From Hyphomicrobium sp. MC1 (GTDB lineage Bacteria; Pseudomonadota; Alphaproteobacteria; Rhizobiales; Hyphomicrobiaceae): a stretch of 64,000 bases of DNA. A program made the translations under genes and the position numbers. The number at the start of each line of letters is the position of its first letter. The stretch's first letter is position 1. Below are positions 34,709-42,639 of this stretch, piece after piece. A model generated the notes under the pieces. It was not told the DNA's origin, did no database searches, and worked only from the letters and a program-made list of their open reading frames with translations. Location: positions 4,340,001-4,404,000 of the forward strand of contig NC_015717.1 of assembly GCF_000253295.1 (NCBI RefSeq). The letters run 5' to 3'.

Positions 34709-34990
34709 ATGCTTCACGCTCCCGTCCGACGCGGCCGCCCGAAAGGGACCGGCATTGATGATAGCGACCGGATCGCCCGATTGGACGAATTGTTGCGTGT
34801 TCACCCCGAAATGAAGCCGACCACCGCCATTCGCATGATGGGATATTCCGACCCGTCGGCCATTCGGCGACTTCGCGACAAATATAAGGTCTTTGCGATG
34901 AAGGCGCGCATCGAGCTTGCGAAGGAAATGAGAACCGCAGTGCCGGTGGCTGCGGAGCCTATTTTGGCGCTCATTCAGCACGGCCGCTAA
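34709..34990 (+). CDS. Small AT-hook-type DNA-binding protein, 93 aa
   Basis: The 93-residue product starts MLHAPVRRGRPKGTGIDD, in which RGRP flanked by basic residues is an AT-hook core that binds the minor groove of AT-rich DNA. The middle (KPTTAIRMMGYSDPSAIRRL) looks like a helix-turn-helix and the rest is helical. A GAGG lies about 10 bases before the ATG, and the leader is A-rich. It has no recognised family. A role as a nucleoid-associated protein or regulator is inferred from these motifs. A terminator follows. Confidence 0.65.
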   Translation: MLHAPVRRGRPKGTGIDDSDRIARLDELLRVHPEMKPTTAIRMMGYSDPSAIRRLRDKYKVFAMKARIELAKEMRTAVPVAAEPILALIQHGR

Positions 34991-35066
34991 AACCCCTTAT
35001 TTCGAAGACACCAAACCCTTTTCAAATCGTCGACTATAGAGCGATCTTTCCTGTGATCACTCGCCA

Positions 35067-35097
35067 GGGCCGCGTCCCCAAGCGGCCCATTTTTTTT
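35067..35097 (+). terminator. Rho-independent terminator after the AT-hook gene
   Basis: GGGCCGC (35067-35073) pairs with GCGGCCC (35082-35088), followed by a run of eight T (35090-35097). The hairpin lies between converging genes and just beyond the end of coaA. Confidence 0.85.
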
Positions 35098-35125
35098 GCC
35101 CGAAATTTGGAGAAGATGTGCAAAT

Positions 35126-36124
35126 CTACAGCTTGCGAAGGAATACGGATTCGACGCGGTGGCTCTCGCTTTTCTGCAGGATGAGCTGAGCGCGCCGCCG
35201 CGTCGGCAGAATATTCTCTTCGAGGTTTTGGAAGTTGATCTCGCGCCAAAGCTTCAACGCCACATGGCGGGCTTCATCAGCGGCGAGGGTTGCGTATTTA
35301 TGGAAGTAAGCGCCAGGATCGCGAAATGCGGTCGAACGCAAACGCATGAAACGCGTCAAATACCAATTCTCGATCACGGCCGGATCGGCGTCGATATAAA
35401 TCGAGAAATCGATGAAATCTGAAACGAACGGAATAGTGCCGCCGTCTTTGGGCATTTCGGCCGGCTGCAGAATATTCAAGCCTTCGATAATGAGAATATC
35501 GGGCTGCTCGATCAGGACTTCCTGACCGGGAAGAACGTCATATTGAAAGTGCGAATAGACGGGCGCTGCGACGCTCGTGAGGCCGGATTTGATATCGCCC
35601 AGAAAGCGCAAAAGCCGTTCGGTATCGAAGCTTTCGGGAAAGCCTTTCTTGGCCATCAGGCCGCGACGCTCCAGCTCGGCATTGGGAAAGAGAAAGCCGT
35701 CGGTCGTCAAAAGATCGACGCGCGGATGGTCCGGCCAGCGCGCCAGAAGCGCCCGCAGAACGCGGGCCGTCGTGCTCTTGCCGACCGCAACCGACCCGGC
35801 AACGCCGATGATGAAGGGGACCTTGGTATCCTTGCGCCCTAAGAACTCAGAGCTAACGGAATAAAGCTTCTGCGCAGCGGCGACGTAGAGGTTGAGAAGG
35901 CGCGAGAGCGGCAAATAGATCTGCTCGACCTCGTCGACCGACAGCTCCTCGATGATACCGGAGAGCTGTTCCAGCTCGTTTGGCTGCAGCGTCATCGGCG
36001 TGTCAGCGCGCAGCCTCGCCCATTCCTCGCGGGTGAAAACACGATAGGGAGAAAACGGCAAGCTTTCGAGCCGCGCGTCGTCACGCGTCTTCGTTCGTCT
36101 CTTCGGTGTGTACCGCGCGTTCAC
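35126..36124 (-). CDS. coaA: Pantothenate kinase type I
   Basis: P-loop kinase for the first committed step of coenzyme A synthesis. The 332 residues start MNARYTPKRRTKTRDD. They contain the Walker A GVAGSVAVGKSTTARVLRAL near residue 108, LLTTDGFLFPNAELERRGL near residue 140, MAKKGFPESFD near residue 159, and DILIIEGLNILQ near residue 212, all characteristic of CoaA. The ATG overlaps the stop of hisE (ATGA), so the two are translated as a unit. Confidence 0.95.
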   Translation of the reverse strand: MNARYTPKRRTKTRDDARLESLPFSPYRVFTREEWARLRADTPMTLQPNELEQLSGIIEELSVDEVEQIYLPLSRLLNLYVAAAQKLYSVSSEFLGRKDTKVPFIIGVAGSVAVGKSTTARVLRALLARWPDHPRVDLLTTDGFLFPNAELERRGLMAKKGFPESFDTERLLRFLGDIKSGLTSVAAPVYSHFQYDVLPGQEVLIEQPDILIIEGLNILQPAEMPKDGGTIPFVSDFIDFSIYIDADPAVIENWYLTRFMRLRSTAFRDPGAYFHKYATLAADEARHVALKLWREINFQNLEENILPTRRRAQLILQKSESHRVESVFLRKL

Positions 36125-36453
36125 GTCGTGCCTTTGGTGCGAGAAGCTTTCTCTTCGAGACCTGAAGTGCCCATACGTCCGTCGAGAACCATCAGGATAT
36201 CGGCGAAGGCGATCTGGCGGGATTCAAGCAGCACCAGCAGGTGGTAGAGCACATCGGCAGCTTCGGCGCGCACCGCCTTGTCGTCGGTGCCCATCGCGGC
36301 GATGACCAATTCGACCGCTTCCTCGCCGAACTTCTTGGCGCAGCGTTCGGTGCCGGCGGTCAGCAGTTGAGATGTATAGGACTTCCCCGAAGTGTCGGAG
36401 CGCCGCGTGTGGATCAACGTGGCGAGCCGGACCAGGGTATTTTCTTCGCTCAT
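36121..36453 (-). CDS. hisE: Phosphoribosyl-ATP pyrophosphatase
   Basis: Second step of histidine synthesis, hydrolysing phosphoribosyl-ATP. The start is the ATG at 36453 (MSEENTLVRLATLIHTRR), giving 110 residues, the usual size. MazG-like metal-binding helices are seen in KKFGEEAVELVIAAMGTDD and RAEAADVLYHLLVLLESR. The open frame continues 26 codons upstream without family similarity. It overlaps coaA by four bases. In many Rhizobiales hisE closes a hisBHAF run, but here the other his genes are absent and parB lies upstream. Confidence 0.92.
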   Translation of the reverse strand: MSEENTLVRLATLIHTRRSDTSGKSYTSQLLTAGTERCAKKFGEEAVELVIAAMGTDDKAVRAEAADVLYHLLVLLESRQIAFADILMVLDGRMGTSGLEEKASRTKGTT

Positions 36454-36570
36454 GTCTTGCGTCTCGTGCGGTTCGGTTCGACGTTCGAACCCAAGCGAGC
36501 GCACACCATCAAGCCAGCGCCGGATAATCAAGCCATCCTCATCCGAAAAGGCGAGAAAAGCTTAAAATCG

Positions 36571-37449
36571 TCAGCCTCCGCCCAGCCGTTGGCGGATATA
36601 GTCAAGCTGATCGAAGTTGCCATATCGGATCATGAGCGTGCCGCTTTCGCCGGACGCCTTGCGGATCTCGACCTTGAGGCCCAGGAGATCCGTCAGCTCC
36701 TTCTCGAAGGCCTTGGTGTCGGCGTCCTTGTCGCGGGCGCGGCGGTTGCCGCCGCCGGTGTTGCCCGGTTCGCCGAACGTCTGCACCAGCGTTTCGACAT
36801 CGCGAACGTTCAGGCCGTTGTCGATGATCTGCTTGGCGATGTTGCCGGCATCCTCGCGGCCGATCAAAGCGCGGGCGTGACCGGCGCTGATCTGGCCACT
36901 TTGGACAAGCGACTGCACGTCGGCGGGCAGCTTCAGAAGGCGCAGCGTGTTCGCCACATGGCTGCGGCTCTTGCCGATGATCTCGGAGACCTGCTCCTGG
37001 CTATAGTCGAACCGTTCGACCAGCTCGCGATAGCCGGTCGCTTCCTCGATGGCGTTCAAGTCCTGGCGCTGGACGTTTTCGATGATGGCGAGTTCCAAAA
37101 CCTCGCGGTCGCTGAGTTCGCGGATGATGACGGGGATGGTGTGGATGCCCGCCTTCTGCGCGGCGCGCCAGCGGCGTTCGCCGGCGACGATCTCATAGCC
37201 GCCCGCCATGCCGTTCGGCCGAACGACGATGGGCTGGACGAGACCCTTGGTGCGGATCGATTCCGCCAGCTCGGCCAGTTCGTCGTCGCGGAAATCCTTG
37301 CGTGGGTTGAGCGGGCTCGACTTGACCTCGGAGATGGAGACCATGCGCTGCTCGCCTTCCGGCGGCAGGCGATGCCCCATCGGCGCCGGCTCTCCGATGA
37401 GAGAGGCAAGGCCACGGCCCAGGCGGCTCTTCGGCACCATCGAGTTCAT
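36571..37449 (-). CDS. parB: Chromosome partitioning protein ParB
   Basis: CTP-dependent DNA clamp that loads at parS sites and segregates the origin region with ParA. The 292 residues contain the N-terminal domain with SPLNPRKDFRDDELAELAES near residue 46 and the arginine-rich CTP-binding motif AGERRWRAAQKAG near residue 93, a central helix-turn-helix that reads parS (IGKSRSHVANTLRLLKLP near residue 157), and a C-terminal dimerisation domain. Matching parS-like sites are found 2.3 to 10 kb to the right. It follows parA by about 60 bases. Confidence 0.96.
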   Translation of the reverse strand: MNSMVPKSRLGRGLASLIGEPAPMGHRLPPEGEQRMVSISEVKSSPLNPRKDFRDDELAELAESIRTKGLVQPIVVRPNGMAGGYEIVAGERRWRAAQKAGIHTIPVIIRELSDREVLELAIIENVQRQDLNAIEEATGYRELVERFDYSQEQVSEIIGKSRSHVANTLRLLKLPADVQSLVQSGQISAGHARALIGREDAGNIAKQIIDNGLNVRDVETLVQTFGEPGNTGGGNRRARDKDADTKAFEKELTDLLGLKVEIRKASGESGTLMIRYGNFDQLDYIRQRLGGG

Positions 37450-37509
37450 CTGCTTTTCAGTCCCCTGCTGATCGGTTTGTTCTTTAAATCCGCTCGTTTC
37501 TTACATGTC

Positions 37510-38355
37510 TCAAGCGGCCTTGAAGCGCCGCTCGCGTTCCATGATTTCTGTCGCCAGGCGCATGTAGGCCTGGCTGCCGGCACAGTCGTAATCGTAGAGA
37601 AGGATCGGCTTGCCGTGTGAGGGGGCTTCGGCAATGCGCGTATTCCGTGGAATGACTGTGTCGTAGACTTTCGAGCCGAAAAAGGCCCGGACGTTGGCTG
37701 CGACTTCGCGAGAGAGCGAGACGCGCTGGTCGTGCATCGTCAGCACGACGCCTTGGATTTCAAGGCGCGGATTGAGTGTTGCGCGGATCTGTTCGATCGA
37801 GTCTTTGAGCTGCGAAATACCTTCGAGCGCGTAGAATTCGCACTGGACCGGAACGATGACCGCGTCCGCCGCCGACATGGCGTTGAGCGTCAGCAGGTTC
37901 AACGACGGCGGGCAGTCGATCAGCACGTAGGTGAAGTGCGTTTCGGGATCGCGCGTGCGCTGGTGTCCGACCATCGCGGTGATGGCGTCGCGCAGCTTGA
38001 ATGCCTTGTTTTGATCGGCGGCCAGCATCGGCTCGATGCCGACGAGATCGTTGTTTGCGGGCACGACGAAAAGGTTCGGAACGGCCGTTTTCAGGACCGT
38101 ATCCAGGATCGCGACGCCGCTCGTCAGAATATCGAACGAGGTCTGGAAGCGTTTTTCGATATCGATGCCGAGACCAGTCGAAGCGTTGCCCTGGGGATCG
38201 AGGTCGAGCACGAGCACGCGCTCACCCACGGCAGCGAGTGCGGTGCCGAGGTTGATCGCCGTCGTGGTCTTGCCGACGCCACCCTTCTGGTTGGAGATGG
38301 CGACGACACGCGGACCCGCGTTTGCACTGCCCGCGCCTGATACGTAGCCGGCCAC
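37510..38355 (-). CDS. parA: Chromosome partitioning ATPase ParA
   Basis: Walker-type ATPase that forms a nucleoid-bound gradient to pull ParB-parS complexes. The 281 residues have the deviant Walker A SNQKGGVGKTTTAINLGTAL near residue 21, Walker A' VLVLDLDPQGNASTGLG near residue 48, and Walker B TYVLIDCPPSLNLLTLNAM near residue 142. The N-terminal 15 residues lack an HTH, as expected for a chromosomal ParA. It begins three bases after the stop of rsmG, in the classical gid-par operon. Confidence 0.97.
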   Translation of the reverse strand: MAGYVSGAGSANAGPRVVAISNQKGGVGKTTTAINLGTALAAVGERVLVLDLDPQGNASTGLGIDIEKRFQTSFDILTSGVAILDTVLKTAVPNLFVVPANNDLVGIEPMLAADQNKAFKLRDAITAMVGHQRTRDPETHFTYVLIDCPPSLNLLTLNAMSAADAVIVPVQCEFYALEGISQLKDSIEQIRATLNPRLEIQGVVLTMHDQRVSLSREVAANVRAFFGSKVYDTVIPRNTRIAEAPSHGKPILLYDYDCAGSQAYMRLATEIMERERRFKAA

Positions 38356-38358
38356 GGG

Positions 38359-39042
38359 TTATCCCTCCGTCTTGGGTTTCGACACCCGGGGTTTCAACGC
38401 TTTAAGCAACACAACGCGGCCGTCCTCTTCCGTCACGCTTGGAATCAGCTCAAAGGCAAACTGCCAATCCTGAGCTGCCTTTTCGACTTCGGCCGTGGCG
38501 TCACGGCCTTTCAGGAAAAACCCAAGCGTAGAAGGCCCGAAATACGGCGCTGCGATCTCAACCAGCTTGGACAGCGGTGCGAGCGCGCGCGCGGTGACGC
38601 AGTCGGCCACGCCTACTTTAGCGTGAGTCTCGGGATTTTCGATCCTCATGCACAGAATGTCCACAGCCACGCCGGTCTGGCGGGCCACCTCCCGCAGGAA
38701 GGCTGCTTTCCGGCTGTCGCTCTCAACCAGAGTGTGGTGGGTCTGGCCGGTCTCGGAGGCCAGGATCGCGAGCACGAGGCCCGGAAAACCGGCGCCGGAG
38801 CCCAGATCGAGCCAGGTTTTGGCCTCTGGGGGCCGGAGCGGCCAAAGCTGGGCGCTGTCGGCGAAATGGCGGTCCCAGATATCGTCCAGGGTGCTCAGGG
38901 CAACGAGGTTGATCGTCTTCTGCCACTTCTTCAGCAGGGTTTCGTAGGTCTCCAGCTTTTCGCGGACGGCATTCGAGATGCCGAACCGGGCCTGGAACGC
39001 GGCCGGCGTATCGATACGGGCTTCCGTGTGGGAGCGGGCCAT
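38359..39042 (-). CDS. rsmG: 16S rRNA (guanine-N7) methyltransferase RsmG (GidB)
   Basis: Methylates G527 of 16S rRNA using S-adenosylmethionine; loss gives low-level streptomycin resistance in other bacteria. The 227 residues carry the SAM-binding loop WLDLGSGAGFPGLVLAIL near residue 77, KWQKTINLVALSTLDDIWDRH near residue 39, and VADCVTARALAPLSKLVEI near residue 144. Start and stop overlap by one base with the preceding mnmG, typical of the mnmG-rsmG pair. Confidence 0.96.
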   Translation of the reverse strand: MARSHTEARIDTPAAFQARFGISNAVREKLETYETLLKKWQKTINLVALSTLDDIWDRHFADSAQLWPLRPPEAKTWLDLGSGAGFPGLVLAILASETGQTHHTLVESDSRKAAFLREVARQTGVAVDILCMRIENPETHAKVGVADCVTARALAPLSKLVEIAAPYFGPSTLGFFLKGRDATAEVEKAAQDWQFAFELIPSVTEEDGRVVLLKALKPRVSKPKTEG

Positions 39043-40976
39043 CAGGCAGACTTACGGCCGGATTTTTCGCTCTTGGCGGCCTTGAGGCGGGCGAGCAGGG
39101 TCAAAAGCGCGGCGGGCGTCATGCCCTCGATGCGTCCAGCCTGGGCGATGGTCGCGGGGCGGTGGCGGATGAGCTTCTGGCGAATTTCGGCCGAAAGGCT
39201 GGGCAAGCTCGCGTAATCGAAGTCATCCGGGATGCGGACGGCCTCATCGCGTTTCAGCTGGGCCACATCCTCGTCCTGGCGGCGGAGGTAGGCGGCGTAG
39301 CGGGCGTCGACCTCGAGCTGAGCGGCGATCTTGGGTTCAATGCGATCGATCTCGGGCCAGACGGCCTTTAGCCGCTCCAGCGAAATGTCCGGGAAGGCCA
39401 GGAGATCGAAAGCGCTGCGCCGGCGGCCGTCGCGATTGACGGTGAGGCCGTGGCGGGCGGCTTCGGTCGGGGTGAGAGAGAGTTGGTTCAACAAGTCAAG
39501 GCCGTCTGACAGGGCTTCCGCTTTCGCCTCGTAGGCCCGGGCGCGCTCCGGCCCGACGACGCCGAGGCGGATGCCCTCGGGCGTTAAGCGCTGGTCGGCA
39601 TTGTCAGCACGGAGTTTCAGGCGGAATTCGGCCCGCGACGTAAACATGCGATAGGGCTCGGAAACGCCGCGGGTGACGAGGTCGTCGACCATGACGCCCA
39701 AATAACCGGATGTGCGCGAAATACTGAACGTTTCACGTGAATCCATTTCTGAATAAACGGTTTCACGTGAATCCGTTGTATATGAATCTATGGTTAATCG
39801 CCCGGCAGTTCGCGCGGCGTTGATGCCGGCCAGCAGGCCCTGGGCACCCGCTTCTTCATAACCGGTCGTGCCGTTGATCTGGCCCGCCAGGAACAGGCCC
39901 GGCAGGCGCTTCACTTCGAGACCCGGCGTCAGTTCGCGCGGATCGACGTAATCATACTCGATGGCGTAGCCCGGCCGCTTGATAACGACGTTTGCGAGCC
40001 CCGGCATGGTTTTCAGGAATGCTTCCTGAACGTCGGCGGGAAGCGAGGTCGAGACACCGTTCGGGTAGATCGTGTCGTCGTCCAGGCCTTCCGGCTCGAG
40101 GAAAATCTGGTGTGCCGAGCGGTCGGCGAAGCGCACGATCTTGTCCTCGATCGAGGGGCAATAGCGCGGGCCGACGCTCTCGATCTGGCCCGAATACATC
40201 GGCGAACGGGCGAGATTGGAGCGAATGATGTCGTGGGTTTCCGGCGTCGTATAGGTGATGCCGCAAGCGATTTGGGGCGTCGCGATTGTCTCGGTCAAAA
40301 ACGAGAACGGCACCGGATCGTCGTCGGCCTTTTGCATTTCGAGGCCGGACCAATCGATGGACTTGCCGTCGAGGCGCGCCGGGGTGCCGGTCTTGAGGCG
40401 ACCGAGGTTCAGGCCAAGGGCATAGAGCCGATCCGACAGCTTCAGGGCCGGGGCTTCGCCTGCGCGACCCGCTGGGATTTTCTGCTCGCCCATGTGAATG
40501 AGGCCGTTCAAGAACGTGCCGGTCGTCAGAACGACGGCACCGGAGCGGAGCGGCTCACCCGTGGCCAGGATCACGCCCTCGACCCGGCCGTTTTCGACGA
40601 TCAAGTCCTCGACGCCGCCTTCGATGACGTCGAGGTTTGGAATCGCTGAGATTTCGGCCTGCATGGCCTGACGATAGAGTTTGCGGTCGGCCTGGGTGCG
40701 CGGGCCGTGGACGGCAGGCCCTTTCGACCTGTTCAGGAGGCGGAACTGAATGCCGGCGGCGTCGGCGACACGGCCCATGAGGCCGTCGAGGGCGTCGATT
40801 TCCCGGACCAAATGGCCCTTGCCGAGGCCGCCGATGGCCGGATTGCACGACATTTCGCCGACAGTCGCAAAGGCGTGCGTGACGAGCGCCGTCCGCGCGC
40901 CCATACGCGCCGCGGCCGCTGCGGCCTCGGTTCCGGCGTGTCCGCCACCCACGACAATGACGTCATATCGGTTCAT
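39042..40976 (-). CDS. mnmG: tRNA uridine 5-carboxymethylaminomethyl modification enzyme MnmG (GidA), with parS sites in its frame
   Basis: FAD enzyme that with MnmE modifies U34 of several tRNAs. The 644 residues start MNRYDVIVVGGGHAGTEAA (FAD loop) and contain the family motifs AIGGLGKGHLVREIDALDG near residue 47 and RMFTSRAEFRLKLRADNADQRL near residue 442. Around residues 400-425 the usual short link before GYLGVMVDDLVTRG is replaced by a longer segment in which DSRET occurs twice, 10 residues apart. These are encoded by two parS-like palindromes (39729-39744 and 39759-39774), so the enzyme appears to have absorbed partition sites in frame. It is upstream of rsmG with a one-base overlap. 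Confidence 0.96.
   Translation of the reverse strand: MNRYDVIVVGGGHAGTEAAAAAARMGARTALVTHAFATVGEMSCNPAIGGLGKGHLVREIDALDGLMGRVADAAGIQFRLLNRSKGPAVHGPRTQADRKLYRQAMQAEISAIPNLDVIEGGVEDLIVENGRVEGVILATGEPLRSGAVVLTTGTFLNGLIHMGEQKIPAGRAGEAPALKLSDRLYALGLNLGRLKTGTPARLDGKSIDWSGLEMQKADDDPVPFSFLTETIATPQIACGITYTTPETHDIIRSNLARSPMYSGQIESVGPRYCPSIEDKIVRFADRSAHQIFLEPEGLDDDTIYPNGVSTSLPADVQEAFLKTMPGLANVVIKRPGYAIEYDYVDPRELTPGLEVKRLPGLFLAGQINGTTGYEEAGAQGLLAGINAARTAGRLTIDSYTTDSRETVYSEMDSRETFSISRTSGYLGVMVDDLVTRGVSEPYRMFTSRAEFRLKLRADNADQRLTPEGIRLGVVGPERARAYEAKAEALSDGLDLLNQLSLTPTEAARHGLTVNRDGRRRSAFDLLAFPDISLERLKAVWPEIDRIEPKIAAQLEVDARYAAYLRRQDEDVAQLKRDEAVRIPDDFDYASLPSLSAEIRQKLIRHRPATIAQAGRIEGMTPAALLTLLARLKAAKSEKSGRKSA
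39729..39744. promoter_or_regulatory. parS-like site 1 (inside mnmG)
   Basis: CGTTTCACGTGAATCC matches the consensus TGTTTCACGTGAAACA at 13 of 16 positions, with the central TTTCACGTGAA intact. It lies 30 bases from site 2 and is part of the mnmG coding sequence. Confidence 0.7.
39759..39774. promoter_or_regulatory. parS-like site 2 (inside mnmG)
   Basis: GGTTTCACGTGAATCC matches the parS consensus at 13 of 16 positions, with the same TTTCACGTGAATCC core as site 1. The two sites are exactly 30 bases apart, an in-frame repeat in mnmG and about three helical turns of DNA. Confidence 0.7.
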
Positions 40977-41040
40977 TGGCGGGATTTAGCGCAAATCCTG
41001 AGGCACGGCAAAAGGCGAAACGCCCTCATTTTTTTGATCG

Positions 41041-41105
41041 CGGCTTCCGACTCTCCTTCGTCGAGCCGGCCGGAAGCCGCAGAATCGGCCGGAAGCGGCA
41101 GAATC
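41041..41105. repeat. Palindromic repeat variant (copy 3) with a 19-bp tandem duplication
   Basis: Positions 41041-41079 carry the CGACTCTCCTTCGTCGAGCC core seen at 13271-13300, flanked here by CGGCTTCC and GGAAGCCG, which can pair. The right part is a tandem repeat of 19 bases: 41068-41086 and 41087-41105 differ at one position (GGCCGGAAGCSGCAGAATC). It lies between mnmE and mnmG, just before parS-like site 3. Confidence 0.65.
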
Positions 41106-41155
41106 GAGAGTTTGGGCGGGAGGGAGAAAAATCCAGGCTTGCGAATCCAAAGAAT

Positions 41156-41171
41156 CATTTCACGTGAAACT
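41156..41171. promoter_or_regulatory. parS-like site 3 (mnmE-mnmG spacer)
   Basis: CATTTCACGTGAAACT has the perfect 13-base core TTTCACGTGAAAC and matches the consensus at 13 of 16. It is intergenic, about 10 bases beyond the mnmE stop and about 180 bases upstream of the mnmG start. Confidence 0.8.
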
Positions 41172-41179
41172 TTTTGGAC

Positions 41180-42532
41180 TCACTTGCCGATGCAGAAACG
41201 GCTGAAGATTTGGTCAAGGACGTCCTCGACGTCGACGCGGCCGGTGATCCGGCCCAGAGCCTGGGCGGCGCGGCGGACATCTTCGGCCCGGAGTTCTATG
41301 GACTCGGGGCTTTCAGCCAGAAAAGCGGTCACGTCGGCCAAGGCCGTTTCGAGGGCCTGCCGATGGCGCGCCTGGGTGATGACGGGGTCCGTTTGCGAGC
41401 CGACAGCCTGTTTCGCACGCTCTGAGATGACTGCGATCAGACGGTCGAGACCCGCGCAGGTCTTCGCGGAGATGGCCAAATCGCCAAAGTCCGGTTCCAT
41501 CTGCGACTCATGTGGAAGATCGGCTTTGGAACGAATTACAAGACTTGTTTCACGTGAAAAGCCAAGCGGTGGAATCGACTCGTCTTTTTCACCTTTTTCC
41601 GTCAGCCACAGAATCAGATCGGCGTCGCGGGCGGCCGCCAGGCTGCGGCGGATGCCTTCCTGTTCGACTTCGCTTGCGGCTTCGCGAATGCCGGCGGTGT
41701 CGGAGACGATGACCGGCAGACCGCCGAGATCGAGGCGAACTTCGATGACGTCGCGCGTGGTTCCGGCTTCGGCGGAGACGATGGCCGCATCACGACGCGC
41801 AAGCGCATTCAGCAGCGAAGATTTTCCGGCGTTCGGTGCGCCCAGCAAAGCAACGCGGAAGCCGTCGCGCAGGATCTCGCCGCGATGACCGTCATCGAGA
41901 TGCGCCGCGATCTCTTTCGCCAAGATTTCCGCACGTTTTCGCGCTTCGGCGAATGATGATGCCGAGACGTCGCCCTCGTCGGAGAAGTCGATGGCGGCCT
42001 CGGTGAGGGCTGCAATTTCGATCAGGCGCGCGCGCCAGCCGTCATAGAGTTTCGACAATGCGCCGCCTGCCTGGGCGAGAGCCTGGCGGCGCTGGGCGTC
42101 GGTTTCGGCATCAACGAGGTCAGCCAAACCTTCGACTTCGGCCAAATCGAGCTTGCCGTTTTCGAAGGCGCGGCGGGCGAACTCTCCGGGTTCGGCCAGG
42201 CGGCAGTCGGGCATGGTGGCCAAAGCGGACAGAAGCGCAGCGACGACGGCGCGGCTGCCGTGGACTTGGAACTCGACGACGTCTTCGCCTGTTTCGGACA
42301 AAGGCGCCGCGAACCAAAGCACGACCGCACGGTCAAGCGCTTCGCCTGTCTCGGGATGACGAATGGTCCGAAAGGCAGCGACGCGTGGCTTGGGTATCGG
42401 CGCCACCATTCTCTGCAGCACGCCCTGGGCAGCCGGTCCGGAAATGCGGATGACGGCGATGCCCGCGCGACCCGGCGCGCTCGAGAGCGCGAAGATGGTC
42501 GTCGCATCCGGTGTTGGGGGGCTTTGATTCAT
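41180..42532 (-). CDS. mnmE: tRNA modification GTPase MnmE (TrmE), with a parS site in its frame
   Basis: GTPase that works with MnmG to modify wobble uridines. The product from the ATG at 42532 is 450 residues (MNQSPPTPDATTIFALSSAP); an ATG at 42562 or the frame start at 42610 would add 10 or 26. The N-terminal formyl-THF-like domain has GRAGIAVIRISGPAAQGVL. The G domain has VALLGAPNAGKSSLLNALARRDAAIVS near residue 220, GTTRD and DTAG switches, and RSKADL in place of NKxD. The C-terminal FCIGK, whose Cys is functional in MnmE, is present. GFSRETSLVIRSKADL includes SRET, encoded by parS-like site 4, in the loop before the G4 motif. Confidence 0.95.
   Translation of the reverse strand: MNQSPPTPDATTIFALSSAPGRAGIAVIRISGPAAQGVLQRMVAPIPKPRVAAFRTIRHPETGEALDRAVVLWFAAPLSETGEDVVEFQVHGSRAVVAALLSALATMPDCRLAEPGEFARRAFENGKLDLAEVEGLADLVDAETDAQRRQALAQAGGALSKLYDGWRARLIEIAALTEAAIDFSDEGDVSASSFAEARKRAEILAKEIAAHLDDGHRGEILRDGFRVALLGAPNAGKSSLLNALARRDAAIVSAEAGTTRDVIEVRLDLGGLPVIVSDTAGIREAASEVEQEGIRRSLAAARDADLILWLTEKGEKDESIPPLGFSRETSLVIRSKADLPHESQMEPDFGDLAISAKTCAGLDRLIAVISERAKQAVGSQTDPVITQARHRQALETALADVTAFLAESPESIELRAEDVRRAAQALGRITGRVDVEDVLDQIFSRFCIGK
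41546..41561. promoter_or_regulatory. parS-like site 4 (inside mnmE)
   Basis: TGTTTCACGTGAAAAG matches TGTTTCACGTGAAACA at 14 of 16 positions, with a 14-base unbroken match from the left. It is within the coding sequence of mnmE. Confidence 0.8.
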
Positions 42533-42639
42533 GGAATTTGAGTACGAGGGCGTTATCGACATAAGCTTCGCGTACGCGCGGATGCTTCGTGCCGCAACTT
42601 GATCTCGCAATTCCTCCTAACGCCCGTTGAATTCCTTAC

